Shown: positions 29,478 to 40,748 of the stretch, in pieces
Numbering within the stretch: position 1 is the first letter of the stretch
Layout: every line of letters begins with the position of its first letter
NCBI RefSeq assembly: GCF_024752355.1
Contig: NZ_JANTHZ010000002.1
Coordinates: 558,001 to 622,000, forward strand
Direction: 5' to 3'
Source of the DNA: Ancylobacter mangrovi
GTDB lineage: Bacteria > Pseudomonadota > Alphaproteobacteria > Rhizobiales > Xanthobacteraceae
DNA: 64,000 nt
Program-made: the position numbers and the translations under genes
The notes under the pieces: generated by a model
The model's database searches: none
Told to the model about the DNA's origin: nothing
What the model saw: only the letters and a program-made list of their open reading frames with translations

Positions 29478-29933
29478 ATGAAGAACAGAGCGAGCTCGGG
29501 CGCCGGCCCGAGCCAGCGCCAGTTGCGCGTCGGCGAACTCGTCCGCCACGCCCTGGCCGACGTCCTCGCGCGCGGCGACCTGGCCGACCCGGCGCTGACC
29601 GGGATGCTGATCACCGTGCCCGAGGTGCGCATGAGCCCGGACCTCAAGATCGCCACCTGCTTCGTCATGCCGCTCGGCGGCAAGGACGCCAAGGCGGCGG
29701 TGGCGGCGCTGGCCACCAATGCGCGGCCGCTGCGCGGCGAGATCGCCCGCCGGGTGGAGCTGAAATACGTGCCGGAGCTCAGGTTCCGCGTCGACACCTC
29801 GTTCGAGGAAGGCGCGCGGATCGACGCGCTGCTGCGCTCGCCCGACGTGGCGCGCGACCTCGATGCCGAGGAACCCGACGCCGAGGAGCCCGACGCCAGC
29901 ACCCCCGACCACAGCAAGGACGACGAGGCATGA
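29478..29933 (+). CDS. rbfA: 30S ribosome-binding factor RbfA
   Basis: KH-fold cold-shock factor needed for 16S rRNA 5' end maturation. 151 residues from ATG 29478. The core [43 protein letters not shown] and [21 protein letters not shown] is typical. The last 25 residues are acidic with a repeated [12 protein letters not shown]. The stop overlaps the truB start as ATGA. Confidence 0.96.
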   Translation: MKNRASSGAGPSQRQLRVGELVRHALADVLARGDLADPALTGMLITVPEVRMSPDLKIATCFVMPLGGKDAKAAVAALATNARPLRGEIARRVELKYVPELRFRVDTSFEEGARIDALLRSPDVARDLDAEEPDAEEPDASTPDHSKDDEA

Positions 29934-31072
29934 GCATGCCCATGAACGAGGGTCTCGCCGAGGCTTCCGCTGACGTTTCCACGGACCTTTCCGGCGAGGT
30001 TTCCGCCCGCGCGTCCGACGCCGCCATCGACATGTCGATGGATGCCGGCGTCGAGGCCCCGGCCGGCTCGCCCGCCGACGAGACGTCTCGCGGCGAGAAT
30101 TCCCGCGGCGAGGCTGAGGCCGGGCGCGGCCCGCGGGGGCGCAAGGATCGCGGCCCGCGCCGCCCGAAGCGCGACGTCGACGGCTGGGTGCTGCTCGACA
30201 AGCCGATCGGCATGACCTCGACCCAGGCGGTCGGGGCGGTGAAATGGCTGTTCTCGGCCAAGAAGGCCGGCCACGCCGGCACGCTCGACCCCCTCGCCTC
30301 CGGCTGCCTGCCGATCGCGCTGGGCGAAGCGACCAAGACCGTTCCCTTCGTCATGGACGGGCGCAAGGTCTACCGCTTCACCGTGCGCTGGGGCGTCGAG
30401 ACCGACACCGACGACAGCGAGGGCCGGCCGGTCGAGGCCTCCGACACGCGCCCGGACCGCGCGGCGATCCTTGCCATTCTCGACGGCTTCCGCGGCGAGA
30501 TCGAGCAGGTGCCGCCCGCCTATTCGGCGCTGAAGATCAATGGCGAGCGCGCCTATGACCTCGCCCGCGACGGCGTGGCGGTGGAGCTCGCCGCCCGCCC
30601 GGTGACCATCCATTCGCTGGAGCTGGTCGAGCAGCCCGACGCCGACCACGCGGTGTTCGAGGCCGAGTGCGGCAAGGGCACCTATGTGCGCTCGCTGGCC
30701 CGCGACATGGGCCGGATGCTCGGCGCGCGCGGCCACATCTCGGCACTGCGCCGCACCCGGGTCGGCACCTTCGCCGAGGAGGAGCTGGTGCCGCTCGACA
30801 CGCTGCGCGCCATGCACGCGCAGAACGGCGAGACGGCGCCGGTCGAAGCGCTCCGGCCGGTGGAGATCGGCCTCGACACCCTGCCGGCGCTGAAGGTCTC
30901 GCCGGCCGACGCGGCGCGGCTGGCGCGCGGCCAGTCGATCATCCTGCGCGGGCGCGACGCGCCGATCCTCGAGGGCCCGGTCGCGGTCAATGCCGGCGGA
31001 CGCCTGGTGGCGCTCGGCGAGGCGGAAGGGGCGGAGATCTTCCCCAAACGCATCTTCCATTCGGCGAAGTGA
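29930..31072 (+). CDS. truB: tRNA pseudouridine(55) synthase
   Basis: Makes pseudouridine 55 in the T-loop of tRNAs. 380 residues from ATG 29930, which overlaps the rbfA stop. Catalytic D120 lies in [39 protein letters not shown] and [12 protein letters not shown] are all present, with a C-terminal PUA-like part. About 80 residues precede the catalytic domain, an acidic then Arg/Gly-rich extension not found in E. coli TruB. rpsO would normally follow, but here three unrelated genes intervene. Confidence 0.96.
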   Translation: MSMPMNEGLAEASADVSTDLSGEVSARASDAAIDMSMDAGVEAPAGSPADETSRGENSRGEAEAGRGPRGRKDRGPRRPKRDVDGWVLLDKPIGMTSTQAVGAVKWLFSAKKAGHAGTLDPLASGCLPIALGEATKTVPFVMDGRKVYRFTVRWGVETDTDDSEGRPVEASDTRPDRAAILAILDGFRGEIEQVPPAYSALKINGERAYDLARDGVAVELAARPVTIHSLELVEQPDADHAVFEAECGKGTYVRSLARDMGRMLGARGHISALRRTRVGTFAEEELVPLDTLRAMHAQNGETAPVEALRPVEIGLDTLPALKVSPADAARLARGQSIILRGRDAPILEGPVAVNAGGRLVALGEAEGAEIFPKRIFHSAK

Positions 31073-31089
31073 CGACGCGAGCCCGGCGA

Positions 31090-31488
31090 TCAGCCGGGCT
31101 CTTTCGTTTCAGAGGCCTGCGCTTCGGGGCGCGCGGCGACCCAGCCGAGCAGCGCGTCGAGCGCCGGGCAGAGCGACTGGCCCCAGTCGGTCAGCTCATA
31201 GTCGACCCTCGGCGGCACCTGCGGATGGACGATCCGCCGGACGATGCCGTCGCGCTCCATCTGCCGGAGCTGCTGGCTCAGCATCTTCTGCGACACGGCG
31301 GGAATGGCGCGCTCGAGATCCGAGAAGCGCCGGACATGGCCGCCGAAGAGCTGGAACATGATGTCGAGCTTCCAGCGCCCTTCCAGCATCGACAGCGCCT
31401 CCTCTATGCCGCTCGCCGCCGTCTGGCGCGTGTAGGCGTGAGGCTTACTTCCGGGTAAGGGGCTTACATCTTGGTGCGTTCTTGTCAT
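31090..31488 (-). CDS. HxlR family winged-helix transcriptional regulator
   Basis: Small DNA-binding regulator, often sensing aldehydes, quinones or other electrophiles. From ATG 31488 it has 132 residues. The HxlR core is clear: ALSMLEGRWKLDIMFQLFGG, RFSDLERAIPAVSQKMLSQQLRQMERDGIV and PRVDYELTDWGQSL. Starts further upstream (to 31566) are possible. It is divergent from the SnoaL/SDR genes and convergent with truB. An inverted-repeat site lies at its 5' end. Confidence 0.88.
   Translation of the reverse strand: MTRTHQDVSPLPGSKPHAYTRQTAASGIEEALSMLEGRWKLDIMFQLFGGHVRRFSDLERAIPAVSQKMLSQQLRQMERDGIVRRIVHPQVPPRVDYELTDWGQSLCPALDALLGWVAARPEAQASETKEPG
31444..31467. promoter_or_regulatory. candidate HxlR-type operator
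   Basis: CTTAC (31444-31448) and GTAAG (31455-31459) form an inverted repeat with 6-base spacing, and a third half-site CTTAC (31463-31467) follows. HxlR regulators commonly bind such CTTAC/GTAAG dyads. The site would lie inside the first codons if the regulator starts at 31488, so either the operator is intragenic or the gene's start is wrong. Confidence 0.35.
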
Positions 31489-31580
31489 CTGCCGACCCCG
31501 GGCGCATCTACGATTTTCCTGTGGCGGGATAGACGCTTTCCTCTTTCGCGTCATCTCGCCCGTCACTTTGGAAAATCGCC

Positions 31581-31907
31581 ATGACCCTCCTGCTGCCCGC
31601 GCCGATCGCGGCCTATTTCGCCGCCGACCGGCACGACGGCGACGCCGTCGCCCGCTGCTTCACCGAGACCGGCATGGTCCGGGACGAGAAGCGCGAACAC
31701 AAGGGGCGCGCCGCCATCGCCCGCTGGAAGGCGGAAGCCTCGGATCGCTACCAGTACACGGTCGAGCCGCGCGCGCTCATCCATGAGGGGGACAGCTACA
31801 CCGTCACCGGCCATGTCGCCGGCAACTTCCCCGGCAGCCCGGTCGATCTGCGCTACATCTTCCGGCTCGAAGGCGACCTCATCGCCCATCTGGAAATCGT
31901 CCCGTGA
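31581..31907 (+). CDS. SnoaL-like (NTF2 fold) protein
   Basis: 108 residues with the pattern of small SnoaL/NTF2-like polyketide-cyclase relatives: [63 protein letters not shown]. It is probably a small-molecule-binding protein or enzyme; the substrate is unknown. The SDR gene starts inside its stop codon (GTGA), so the two are made together. The divergent HxlR gene is the likely regulator. Confidence 0.82.
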   Translation: MTLLLPAPIAAYFAADRHDGDAVARCFTETGMVRDEKREHKGRAAIARWKAEASDRYQYTVEPRALIHEGDSYTVTGHVAGNFPGSPVDLRYIFRLEGDLIAHLEIVP

Positions 31908-32704
31908 GCGCGGGCGTGGTGGAGGGCTTCGATCTCGGCCTTTCGGGCAAGCGGGCGGTGGTCAGCGGCGGCACGCGGGGCGTGGGCGCGGCGGTGGTCG
32001 CGGCGCTGGCGGAAGCGGGCGCGCAGGTGGTGGCCACGGCGCGCCAGGTGCCCGAGCCCGGCACGGGCCCGGTCCGCTATCTCGCCGCCGACCTCACCAC
32101 CGCCGAGGGCTGTGCCGAGGTCGCCGAACGGGCGCTCGGCCATCTCGGCGGCATCGACATATTGGTGAACACGCTCGGCGGCTCCTCGGCACCGGCGGGC
32201 GGCTTCGCGGCGCTGTCGGACGCGGACTGGCTCGCCGAGCTGAACCTCAACCTGATGCCGGCGGTGCGGCTCGACCGCGCGCTGCTGCCGGCGATGCTGG
32301 TGCAGGGCGCGGGCGTGATCGTCCACGTCACCTCGATCCAGCACATGCTGCCGCTGCCCCAGTCCACCACCGCCTATGCGGCGGCCAAGGCGGCGCTCGC
32401 CACCTACAGCAAGAGCCTGTCCAAGGAGGTGACGCCGAAGGGCGTGCGGGTGGTGCGCGTGGCGCCGGGCTGGGTCGAGACCGAGGCGGCGGTGGCGCTT
32501 GCCGACCGGCTCGCCGCCGAGGCCGGCACCGACCATGAGGGCGGGCGGCAGATCATCATGCGCCCGCTGGGCGGCATCCCGCTCGGCCGGCCGGCAAAGC
32601 CGCGCGAGGTGGCCGACCTGATCGCCTTCCTGGCGAGCGGGCGGGCCGGCGCGATCAGCGGCAGCGAGGTGGTGATCGACGGCGGCACCGTCCCAACCGC
32701 CTGA
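31904..32704 (+). CDS. short-chain dehydrogenase/reductase (SDR)
   Basis: NAD(P)-dependent oxidoreductase of 266 residues, starting at GTG 31904 that overlaps the SnoaL stop. Cofactor loop [11 protein letters not shown] (~22-32, a variant of TGxxxGxG), NTLGG, catalytic Ser in VHVTSIQ, and the YxxxK pair in [11 protein letters not shown]. The substrate is unknown. It sits with an HxlR regulator and a SnoaL-like gene, a set typical of inducible detoxification loci. Confidence 0.9.
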   Translation: MSAGVVEGFDLGLSGKRAVVSGGTRGVGAAVVAALAEAGAQVVATARQVPEPGTGPVRYLAADLTTAEGCAEVAERALGHLGGIDILVNTLGGSSAPAGGFAALSDADWLAELNLNLMPAVRLDRALLPAMLVQGAGVIVHVTSIQHMLPLPQSTTAYAAAKAALATYSKSLSKEVTPKGVRVVRVAPGWVETEAAVALADRLAAEAGTDHEGGRQIIMRPLGGIPLGRPAKPREVADLIAFLASGRAGAISGSEVVIDGGTVPTA

Positions 32705-32773
32705 GGCGGCCGCTGCGGCAGGCGGCTCGCAAGGCCGCATGCGGGGCGCCACGCGGGGCCCCCGAGATGGCGC

Positions 32774-32801
32774 TGGTCAGGCTGGCGATTTCGTGTATGT
32801 T
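32774..32801 (+). promoter_or_regulatory. possible promoter of rpsO-pnp
   Basis: TGGTCA (32774-32779) and TATGTT (32796-32801), 16 bases apart, would start transcription ~165 bases before rpsO. A local promoter is expected because the SDR cassette separates rpsO from truB. The match is only fair. Confidence 0.3.
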
Positions 32802-32971
32802 GCGCGCGCGTTGCGGACCTCATGTCCGCGCGAGCCGCAGCCTTTCGACCGCGCTGGACGACATCCCGGCCCGGCCGAACTGCGGGTCCGGCGAGACGAC
32901 CTGCGGACAGGCCCCCGGCCGTCCCGACAGGCGCCCGCCACCTTCACCTGACAGACCGAAAGGATCATCCG

Positions 32972-33241
32972 ATGTCGATCACTGCCGAGCGCAAGCAGGC
33001 GCTCATCCAGGAATACGCCACCAAGCCGGGCGATACCGGCTCGGCGGAAGTGCAGGTCGCGATCCTCACCGAGCGCATCGCCAACCTGACCGGCCATTTC
33101 AAGACCCACGCCAAGGACAACCATTCCCGGCGCGGTCTGCTGAAGCTGGTGTCCCAGCGCCGCGGCCTCCTCGACTATCTGAAGAAGACCGAGGAAGCGC
33201 GCTACAAGTCCCTGATCCAGCGGCTGGGCATCCGCCGCTGA
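32972..33241 (+). CDS. rpsO: 30S ribosomal protein S15
   Basis: Primary 16S rRNA-binding protein of the 30S platform. 89 residues, the standard length, from ATG 32972 with AAAGGA upstream. Conserved [47 protein letters not shown] and [21 protein letters not shown]. It is followed by a strong hairpin and then pnp, the near-universal rpsO-pnp order. Confidence 0.99.
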   Translation: MSITAERKQALIQEYATKPGDTGSAEVQVAILTERIANLTGHFKTHAKDNHSRRGLLKLVSQRRGLLDYLKKTEEARYKSLIQRLGIRR

Positions 33242-33247
33242 TGCTTC

Positions 33248-33280
33248 GGCGGGCCCGGCGTCGCTGACGTCGGGCCCGCC
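33248..33280 (+). terminator. long hairpin between rpsO and pnp
   Basis: A 15-bp stem with one G-U pair (33248-33262 with 33266-33280; outer arms GGCGGGCCCG / CGGGCCCGCC) and a 3-base loop starts 7 bases after the rpsO stop. It is followed by TCGTTCTG rather than a clean T-run. In E. coli the same place holds a terminator and, further on, RNase III sites that control pnp. Here it is probably a partial terminator or processing structure. Confidence 0.6.
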
Positions 33281-33488
33281 TCGTTCTGTGCGGCGCCACG
33301 GACCGTTCCGGGCGCCGGCCGCGTTGATGAGCGGCGGGCATGGGGCTCGCCGCGACCGATGAGAAGCGGCGCGCCATGGCAGGATCGCCGGAGGCTCGAG
33401 GCCCCGCTCCCCGAGGGGGGACGCAAGAGCCGCCCGAGCCTCTCGCCGTCTTGCCCATGGCTCCCGCTTCGGAAAGCCAGAGATAGAC

Positions 33489-35648
<2,160 letters not shown>

Positions 35649-35676
35649 GCGGCAGAGGCCTTACGGAACAATCGAG

Positions 35677-35708
35677 CGGGGCGCCTTCGGGCGCCCCGTT
35701 TCGTTTGG
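35677..35708 (+). terminator. rho-independent terminator of pnp
   Basis: A perfect 9-bp stem CGGGGCGCC / GGCGCCCCG closed by a stable TTCG tetraloop (35677-35698), followed by TTTCGTTTG. It is 28 bases after the pnp stop and ends the long rimP-pnp region. Confidence 0.85.
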
Positions 35709-35772
35709 GGGGACGGCGCCAGCCGCACGCCCCCCGGCGCCGGCAGTCTCCCGCGGTCTGCGCGGGCGCCGC

Positions 35773-36687
35773 TCAGAACTCGACGTCGAGCTCCTCCATC
35801 TCGTCCGGCTCCTCGAGCGCCGCCTTGGTCCATTCCTTCATCGCCGGCAGGGCGAGGATCGCCTTGCAATAGGCGGCCGTCGGCGCGTCGAGCTCGACGT
35901 CGTAGGTGGTGAAGCGCGAGCACACCGGCGCGTACATCGCATCCGCCATGGTCGGCGCGGCGCCGAACAGATAGGGCCCGCCATAGGCCTTCAGGCAGCC
36001 GCGCCAGATGGTGAGGATGCGCTCGATATCGGCCTGCGCCCCGGTCCACACCTTGAAGCCGGGATGGCGGACCTTGACGTTCATCGGCAGCGCCGAGCGC
36101 AGATTGGCGAAGCCGGAATGCATCTCGCCGCAGATGGAGCGGCAATGCGCGCGCGCTGCGCGTTCCTTGGGCAAAAGCCCGGCCTCTGGCGCGCGTTCGT
36201 GCAGGTATTCGCCGATGGCCAGCGTGTCCCAGATCCGCATCCCGTCATGGTCGAGGCGCGGGACCAGGAAGGACGAGGACTGCAGCAGCAGTTCGGCGCG
36301 GATGTCGGGATCGTCGGCCGAGACCTTCGCCTCCTCGAAATCGAGCCCCGCCATCCGGCACATCAGGAAGCCGCGCAGCGACCAGGAGGAATAGTTCTTG
36401 CTGCTCAGCGTGAGCACCGCGGCCGCAGGCGCGGGACCGGTGGCGGGCTTGCTCGCGGAGGGCTTGGTCTTGAGCGGTTTGCTGGCGACCGGCTTGGTCC
36501 CGGAGGGCTTGGCCACGGAAGGTTTGGCGGCGGATTTGCTCGACTTCGGCTTGCCCGGCGCGGGTTTGGCCGTGGCAGGCTCGGGCGTCGCCGCCTTGGG
36601 CACCGTCGTCTTGGCGGCGCGGGCGGTCGCGGCGGCCTTGGTCCCCGGACCGGACGCGGATTTGGATCGGGAGGTCGGGGCGCGCAT
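35773..36687 (-). CDS. glutathione S-transferase family protein with a Lys/Pro/Ala-rich N-terminal tail
   Basis: 304 residues from ATG 36687 (AGGA upstream). Residues ~95-304 are a GST fold: LSSKNYSSWSLRGFLMCRMAGLDFEE, then FLVPRLDHDGMRIWDTLAIGEYL with the Asp-Thr-Leu in place of the usual Glu-Ser, and a helical C-domain with GAAPTMADAMYAPV. The first ~93 residues are basic, with repeated K-P-S/A-K units resembling histone H1 or poly-lysine tails. Such a tail is unusual on a GST and suggests nucleic acid or membrane binding, which is inference. It is convergent with pnp. Confidence 0.85.
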   Translation of the reverse strand: MRAPTSRSKSASGPGTKAAATARAAKTTVPKAATPEPATAKPAPGKPKSSKSAAKPSVAKPSGTKPVASKPLKTKPSASKPATGPAPAAAVLTLSSKNYSSWSLRGFLMCRMAGLDFEEAKVSADDPDIRAELLLQSSSFLVPRLDHDGMRIWDTLAIGEYLHERAPEAGLLPKERAARAHCRSICGEMHSGFANLRSALPMNVKVRHPGFKVWTGAQADIERILTIWRGCLKAYGGPYLFGAAPTMADAMYAPVCSRFTTYDVELDAPTAAYCKAILALPAMKEWTKAALEEPDEMEELDVEF

Positions 36688-36980
36688 GGGTCGAACGTCC
36701 TGTCTGGATCGGGCGATGATGAAGAGCCCGGCAGGGGCAAACACTATTCGTGCCATTCCCGATCCGAAGGCGCGGCCATGCCCCCGGCGCCGCGCCCGGC
36801 GGCCTATCCTTCGCGTCGCACAATTTCACTGGCGTGACGGTGGCGGGCGACTTAACCTGACCTGCTGCGTGTCGCCAGCCGACTGTCGCCCGTTAACTGT
36901 CGCCAGCCAGCTGCCGCCACGCCGACCCGCCGCTGCAGCATGGGGCACCGCCGCCCGAACCGCCGGATGAGCCGCCGCGT

Positions 36981-38198
36981 ATGATCTATGCCGCCTATCA
37001 GGCTCAAGCCGACCTTCTCGACCCGATGCGCACCGCCGCGCGCCTGTCGCGCCGGGTGCTTGCGACGGTGATGGACGGTTTCGGCGAGACCGCGTTCCTG
37101 CGCAACGTCTCCGCCGGCTTCGAGATGATCGAGCGCGCCGGGCTGAGCCACAGCCGGCCCTCCTTCGGCATCGAGAGCGTCACGGTCGGCAATCGCGAGG
37201 TCGAGGTGGTGGAGGAATCCGCGCTCGACCTGCCCTTCGGCACGCTGCTGCATTTCCGCAAGGACATAGACCAGCCGCAGCCGCGCATCCTCGTGGTGGC
37301 GCCGCTGTCGGGCCATTTCGCGACGCTGCTGCTCGACACGGTGAAGACGCTGCTGCCGGAGAACGACGTCTACATCACCGACTGGGCCAATGCGCGCGAC
37401 GTGCCGCTGGCGGCCGGGCGCTTCGGCTTCGACGACTACGTCACTCATCTGATCCGCTTCCTGGAGGCGATCGGCCCGGGCGCGCACGCGCTCGCCGTGT
37501 GCCAGCCCTGCGTGCAGGTGCTCGCCGCCACCGCCGCCATGGCACAGCGCGACAATCCGGCGACGCCCCATTCCATCACCCTGATGGCCGGCCCCGTCGA
37601 CTGCCGCGTCAGCCCGACCAAGGTGAACGAGCTCGCGACCTCGAAGCCGCTGGACTGGTTCGAGCAGAACCTCATCTCCACCGTCCCGCCCGGCTTCCGG
37701 GGCGTGGGGCGGCGGGTCTATCCCGGTTTCGTGCAGGTCGGCGCCTTCATGGCGATGAATTTCGACCGCCACGTGAAGGCGCATGTCGAGATGTTCGAGA
37801 ACCTCGCCATGGGCCAGCACGACAAGGCGAGCACGGCCAAGAATTTCTACGACGAATATTTCGCGGTGCTCGATCTCGACGCCGACTTCTACCTGGAGAC
37901 GATCCGCAAGGTCTTCCAGGACTACGATCTGCCGCGCGGCGTGCTGACCTATGAGGGCGAGACGCTCGACTTCCGCGCCATCCGCCGCACCTCGCTGCTG
38001 ACGGTGGAAGGCGAGCGCGACGACATCTGCGCGGTCGGCCAGACCGTTGCGGCACAGGACATCTGCGCCAGCCTGCGCCCGCACCGCAAGCGCCACCATC
38101 TCCAGCCCGGCGTCGGCCATTACGGCGTGTTCAGCGGCCGGCGCTGGCGCGGTCAGGTCTATCCGCTGGTGCGCAACCACATCCTCTCGGCCGACTGA
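36981..38198 (+). CDS. phaZ: intracellular poly(3-hydroxybutyrate) depolymerase
   Basis: Mobilises stored polyhydroxyalkanoate granules. 405 residues, the normal size of the intracellular PhaZ family. The N-terminus MIYAAYQAQADLLDPMRTAAR is characteristic. In place of a lipase box it has the family's cysteine-centred AVCQPCVQV. YITDWANARDVPL, MAGPVDCRVSPTKVNEL and the C-terminal HHLQPGVGHYGVFSGRRW carrying the catalytic His are all conserved. No phasin or synthase gene is nearby. Confidence 0.95.
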   Translation: MIYAAYQAQADLLDPMRTAARLSRRVLATVMDGFGETAFLRNVSAGFEMIERAGLSHSRPSFGIESVTVGNREVEVVEESALDLPFGTLLHFRKDIDQPQPRILVVAPLSGHFATLLLDTVKTLLPENDVYITDWANARDVPLAAGRFGFDDYVTHLIRFLEAIGPGAHALAVCQPCVQVLAATAAMAQRDNPATPHSITLMAGPVDCRVSPTKVNELATSKPLDWFEQNLISTVPPGFRGVGRRVYPGFVQVGAFMAMNFDRHVKAHVEMFENLAMGQHDKASTAKNFYDEYFAVLDLDADFYLETIRKVFQDYDLPRGVLTYEGETLDFRAIRRTSLLTVEGERDDICAVGQTVAAQDICASLRPHRKRHHLQPGVGHYGVFSGRRWRGQVYPLVRNHILSAD

Positions 38199-38277
38199 GC
38201 GCCGGCGCTCGCCGGCCATACGCCGCGCGGCGCATTCTCCAAATACCTCCGAAGGCACCGTCAAACCGGCGTCACCA

Positions 38278-38306
38278 TTGACGCGGCAGGCTGGGATCCC
38301 CATGGT
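38278..38306 (+). promoter_or_regulatory. possible promoter of the homospermidine synthase gene
   Basis: TTGACG (38278-38283) is followed after 17 bases by CATGGT (38301-38306). The -35 is good and the -10 poor. The start codon lies 43 bases downstream. Confidence 0.3.
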
Positions 38307-38348
38307 GCGCCCCCCAGCAACATGACACCCCACGGAGGTTTCCCAAGA

Positions 38349-39776
38349 ATGTCGGTATGGCCGGTTTACGGAAAAATCGAAGGTCCCATCGTGATGATCG
38401 GCTTCGGCTCGATCGGTCGCGGCACATTGCCCCTGCTCGAGAGGCATTTCGACTTCGACAAGGACCGGCTCACCGTAATCGATCCCGTGGATGACGATCG
38501 CGCACTGCTCGACGAGCGCGGCGTTACCTTTCTGAAGCAGGCCGTGACCAAGGACAATTATCGCGAGGTCCTGACCCCGCTGCTGACGACCGGCGGGCGC
38601 GGCTTCGTCATCAACCTCTCGGTCGACACCTCCTCGGTCGCCATCATGGAGCTCGCCCGCGAGCTCGGCGCGCTCTATGTCGACACGGTGGTCGAGCCCT
38701 GGTTGGGCTTCTATTTCGACAAGGACGCCGGCCCGGCGGATCGCACCAACTATGCGCTCCGGGAGACTTTACTGAACGCCAAGCGTTCGCGCCCCGGCGG
38801 CCCGACGGCGGTCGCCTGCTGCGGTGCCAATCCGGGCATGGTGTCCTGGTTCGTGAAGCAGGCGCTGGTCGACATCGCCACTGAAACCGGCCTCGCCTTC
38901 GAGGAGCCGACCACCCGCGAGGGCTGGGCGAAGCTGATGCAGCAGGTCGGCGTGAAGGGCATCCACATCGCCGAGCGCGACACCCAGCGCGCGCGCGACC
39001 CCAAGCCGATGGGCATGTTCATCAACACCTGGTCGGTGGACGGCTTCGTCTCCGAGGGGCTGCAGCCGGCCGAGCTCGGCTGGGGCACGCATGAGAGCTG
39101 GATGCCGGACAATGCCCGCTCGCACGATCAGGGCTGCGGGGCGGCGATCTACCTGCTGCAGCCGGGCGCCAACACCCGCGTGCGCAGCTGGTGCCCGACG
39201 CCGGGGCCGCAATACGGCTTCCTCGTCACCCACAATGAATCGATCTCGATCGCCGACTTCTTCACCCTGCGCGAGGGCGGCGACGTGGTCTACCGCCCGA
39301 CCTGCCACTACGCCTACCACCCGGCCAATGACGCGGTGCTGTCGATGCACGAGATGTTCGGCGCCGCCGGCAAGGTGCAGGAGGACTGGAAGATCCTCGA
39401 TGAGCACGAGATCGTCGACGGGGCGGACGAGCTCGGCGTGCTGCTCTACGGCCACGCCAAGAACGCCTACTGGTACGGCTCGCAGCTCACCATCGAGGAG
39501 ACGCGCGACCTCGCCCCCTACCAGAACGCCACCGGGCTGCAGGTGAGCTCCGCCGTGCTGGCCGGCATGGTGTGGGCGCTGGAGAACCCGGAGGCGGGCA
39601 TCGTCGAGGCCGACGAGATGGACTACCGGCGCTGCCTCGAGGTGCAGCGCCCCTATCTCGGCCCGGTGAAGGGCTACTACACCGACTGGACGCCGCTCGA
39701 CGACCGCCCCGGCTTCTTCGCCGAGGACATCGACGAGAGCGACCCCTGGCAGTTCCGCAACATACTGGTGCGGTAA
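38349..39776 (+). CDS. hss: homospermidine synthase
   Basis: NAD-dependent enzyme joining putrescine units into sym-homospermidine, the main long polyamine of many Rhizobiales. 475 residues from ATG 38349, with GGAGG 10 bases upstream. The Rossmann motif is IVMIGFGSIGRGTLPLLERH. Family blocks include VDTVVEPWLGFYFD, CGANPGMVSWFVK, LGWGTHESWMPDNA and PTCHYAYHPANDA. It appears to be a single-gene unit, convergent with the ProC-like gene. Confidence 0.96.
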   Translation: MSVWPVYGKIEGPIVMIGFGSIGRGTLPLLERHFDFDKDRLTVIDPVDDDRALLDERGVTFLKQAVTKDNYREVLTPLLTTGGRGFVINLSVDTSSVAIMELARELGALYVDTVVEPWLGFYFDKDAGPADRTNYALRETLLNAKRSRPGGPTAVACCGANPGMVSWFVKQALVDIATETGLAFEEPTTREGWAKLMQQVGVKGIHIAERDTQRARDPKPMGMFINTWSVDGFVSEGLQPAELGWGTHESWMPDNARSHDQGCGAAIYLLQPGANTRVRSWCPTPGPQYGFLVTHNESISIADFFTLREGGDVVYRPTCHYAYHPANDAVLSMHEMFGAAGKVQEDWKILDEHEIVDGADELGVLLYGHAKNAYWYGSQLTIEETRDLAPYQNATGLQVSSAVLAGMVWALENPEAGIVEADEMDYRRCLEVQRPYLGPVKGYYTDWTPLDDRPGFFAEDIDESDPWQFRNILVR

Positions 39777-39804
39777 GGCGAGGGCTCGGCGCCGCGATGC
39801 CCCC

Positions 39805-40629
39805 TCAGGCGTCCGGCGCCGGCGGCTCGGCGCCGATGGTGAGGCAGCGCCGGCGCGCGGCCTCCAGCCCCTCGGCGACCAGCCATGACAGCGGCGAGGC
39901 GCGCATCGCCTCGAGCCCCGCCGCCGTGGTGCCGGCATAGTCGACCATCTCCTGCACGAAGCCGGCGGGCGGCGTGTCCGACGCCGCCATCATCCGCCCG
40001 GCGGCGAGGAAGAGCTGCCTGACCCCGCGCGCCGCCACGTCGGGCTCGACGCCCTGCCCCTGCGCATAGGCCTGCATGCACTCGGCGAAATAGGCGACGA
40101 AGCCGGGCACGGGACCGGTGAGGGCGGTGAAGCAGTCGATCTGCGATTCCGCCGGCACCTCGTCGGTGGTGCCGCAGGCCTCGAACAGGCGCAGCACCGT
40201 CGCCCGGTCCGGCGGCGACAGGCCGCCCGGGGCGAACCAGGGCGAATAGGCGAGGCCGATCGCGGCCGCGGGATTGGAGATCGCCCGCACCACCCGGGCG
40301 GAATTGCCGATGGCGCGAAGCTGCCCGGTGTCGATGCCGGCCATGACCGAGACGACGAGCCGGTCCGGCGCCTCGAGGCGCAGCAGCCGGCCCGCCGCCG
40401 GGGGCAGCGCCAGCAGGACGCTTGCGCACCGCGCGGCCAGCTCCTGCGGGTCGCGGGTCCAGTGCACGCCCTCATGGACGGCGAGCTCGCCTGCCGGGCC
40501 GCTGCGGTTGCAGATCCACAGCTCGCCGGGGGCGACGACGTCAGCGCGCAGCAGCGCTCCTGCGATGGCGCCGCCGAGCTGGCCGCAGCCGACGATACCA
40601 AGTCCGAGACCCGACCCGCCCGCGTCCAT
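39805..40629 (-). CDS. pyrroline-5-carboxylate reductase-like oxidoreductase
   Basis: ProC-family NAD(P)-binding protein, 274 residues from ATG 40629. The nucleotide-binding loop is LGLGIVGCGQLGGAIAGALLRA. The substrate region includes VVSVMAGIDTGQLRAI, RAISNPAAAIG and TALTGPVPGFVAYFAECM, with a C-terminal helical domain (PPAGFVQEMVDYAGTTAAGLEAM) like ProC. It diverges from standard ProC in the N-terminal loop and in the P-N-x-P site (ISNPAAAIG), so proline synthesis is not assured; a related imine reductase is possible. Confidence 0.8.
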   Translation of the reverse strand: MDAGGSGLGLGIVGCGQLGGAIAGALLRADVVAPGELWICNRSGPAGELAVHEGVHWTRDPQELAARCASVLLALPPAAGRLLRLEAPDRLVVSVMAGIDTGQLRAIGNSARVVRAISNPAAAIGLAYSPWFAPGGLSPPDRATVLRLFEACGTTDEVPAESQIDCFTALTGPVPGFVAYFAECMQAYAQGQGVEPDVAARGVRQLFLAAGRMMAASDTPPAGFVQEMVDYAGTTAAGLEAMRASPLSWLVAEGLEAARRRCLTIGAEPPAPDA

Positions 40630-40748
40630 TTGCGTCCCCGGTCGCCATATGCGCCGGGCAACCATGGCATCTCGCGCCCCCCGCGCCTAGCTATAGGGCG
40701 ACTGCGGCACCCGCCGCAGCCGGATTCCCCGCCTGCCGGAGCCCCGCC

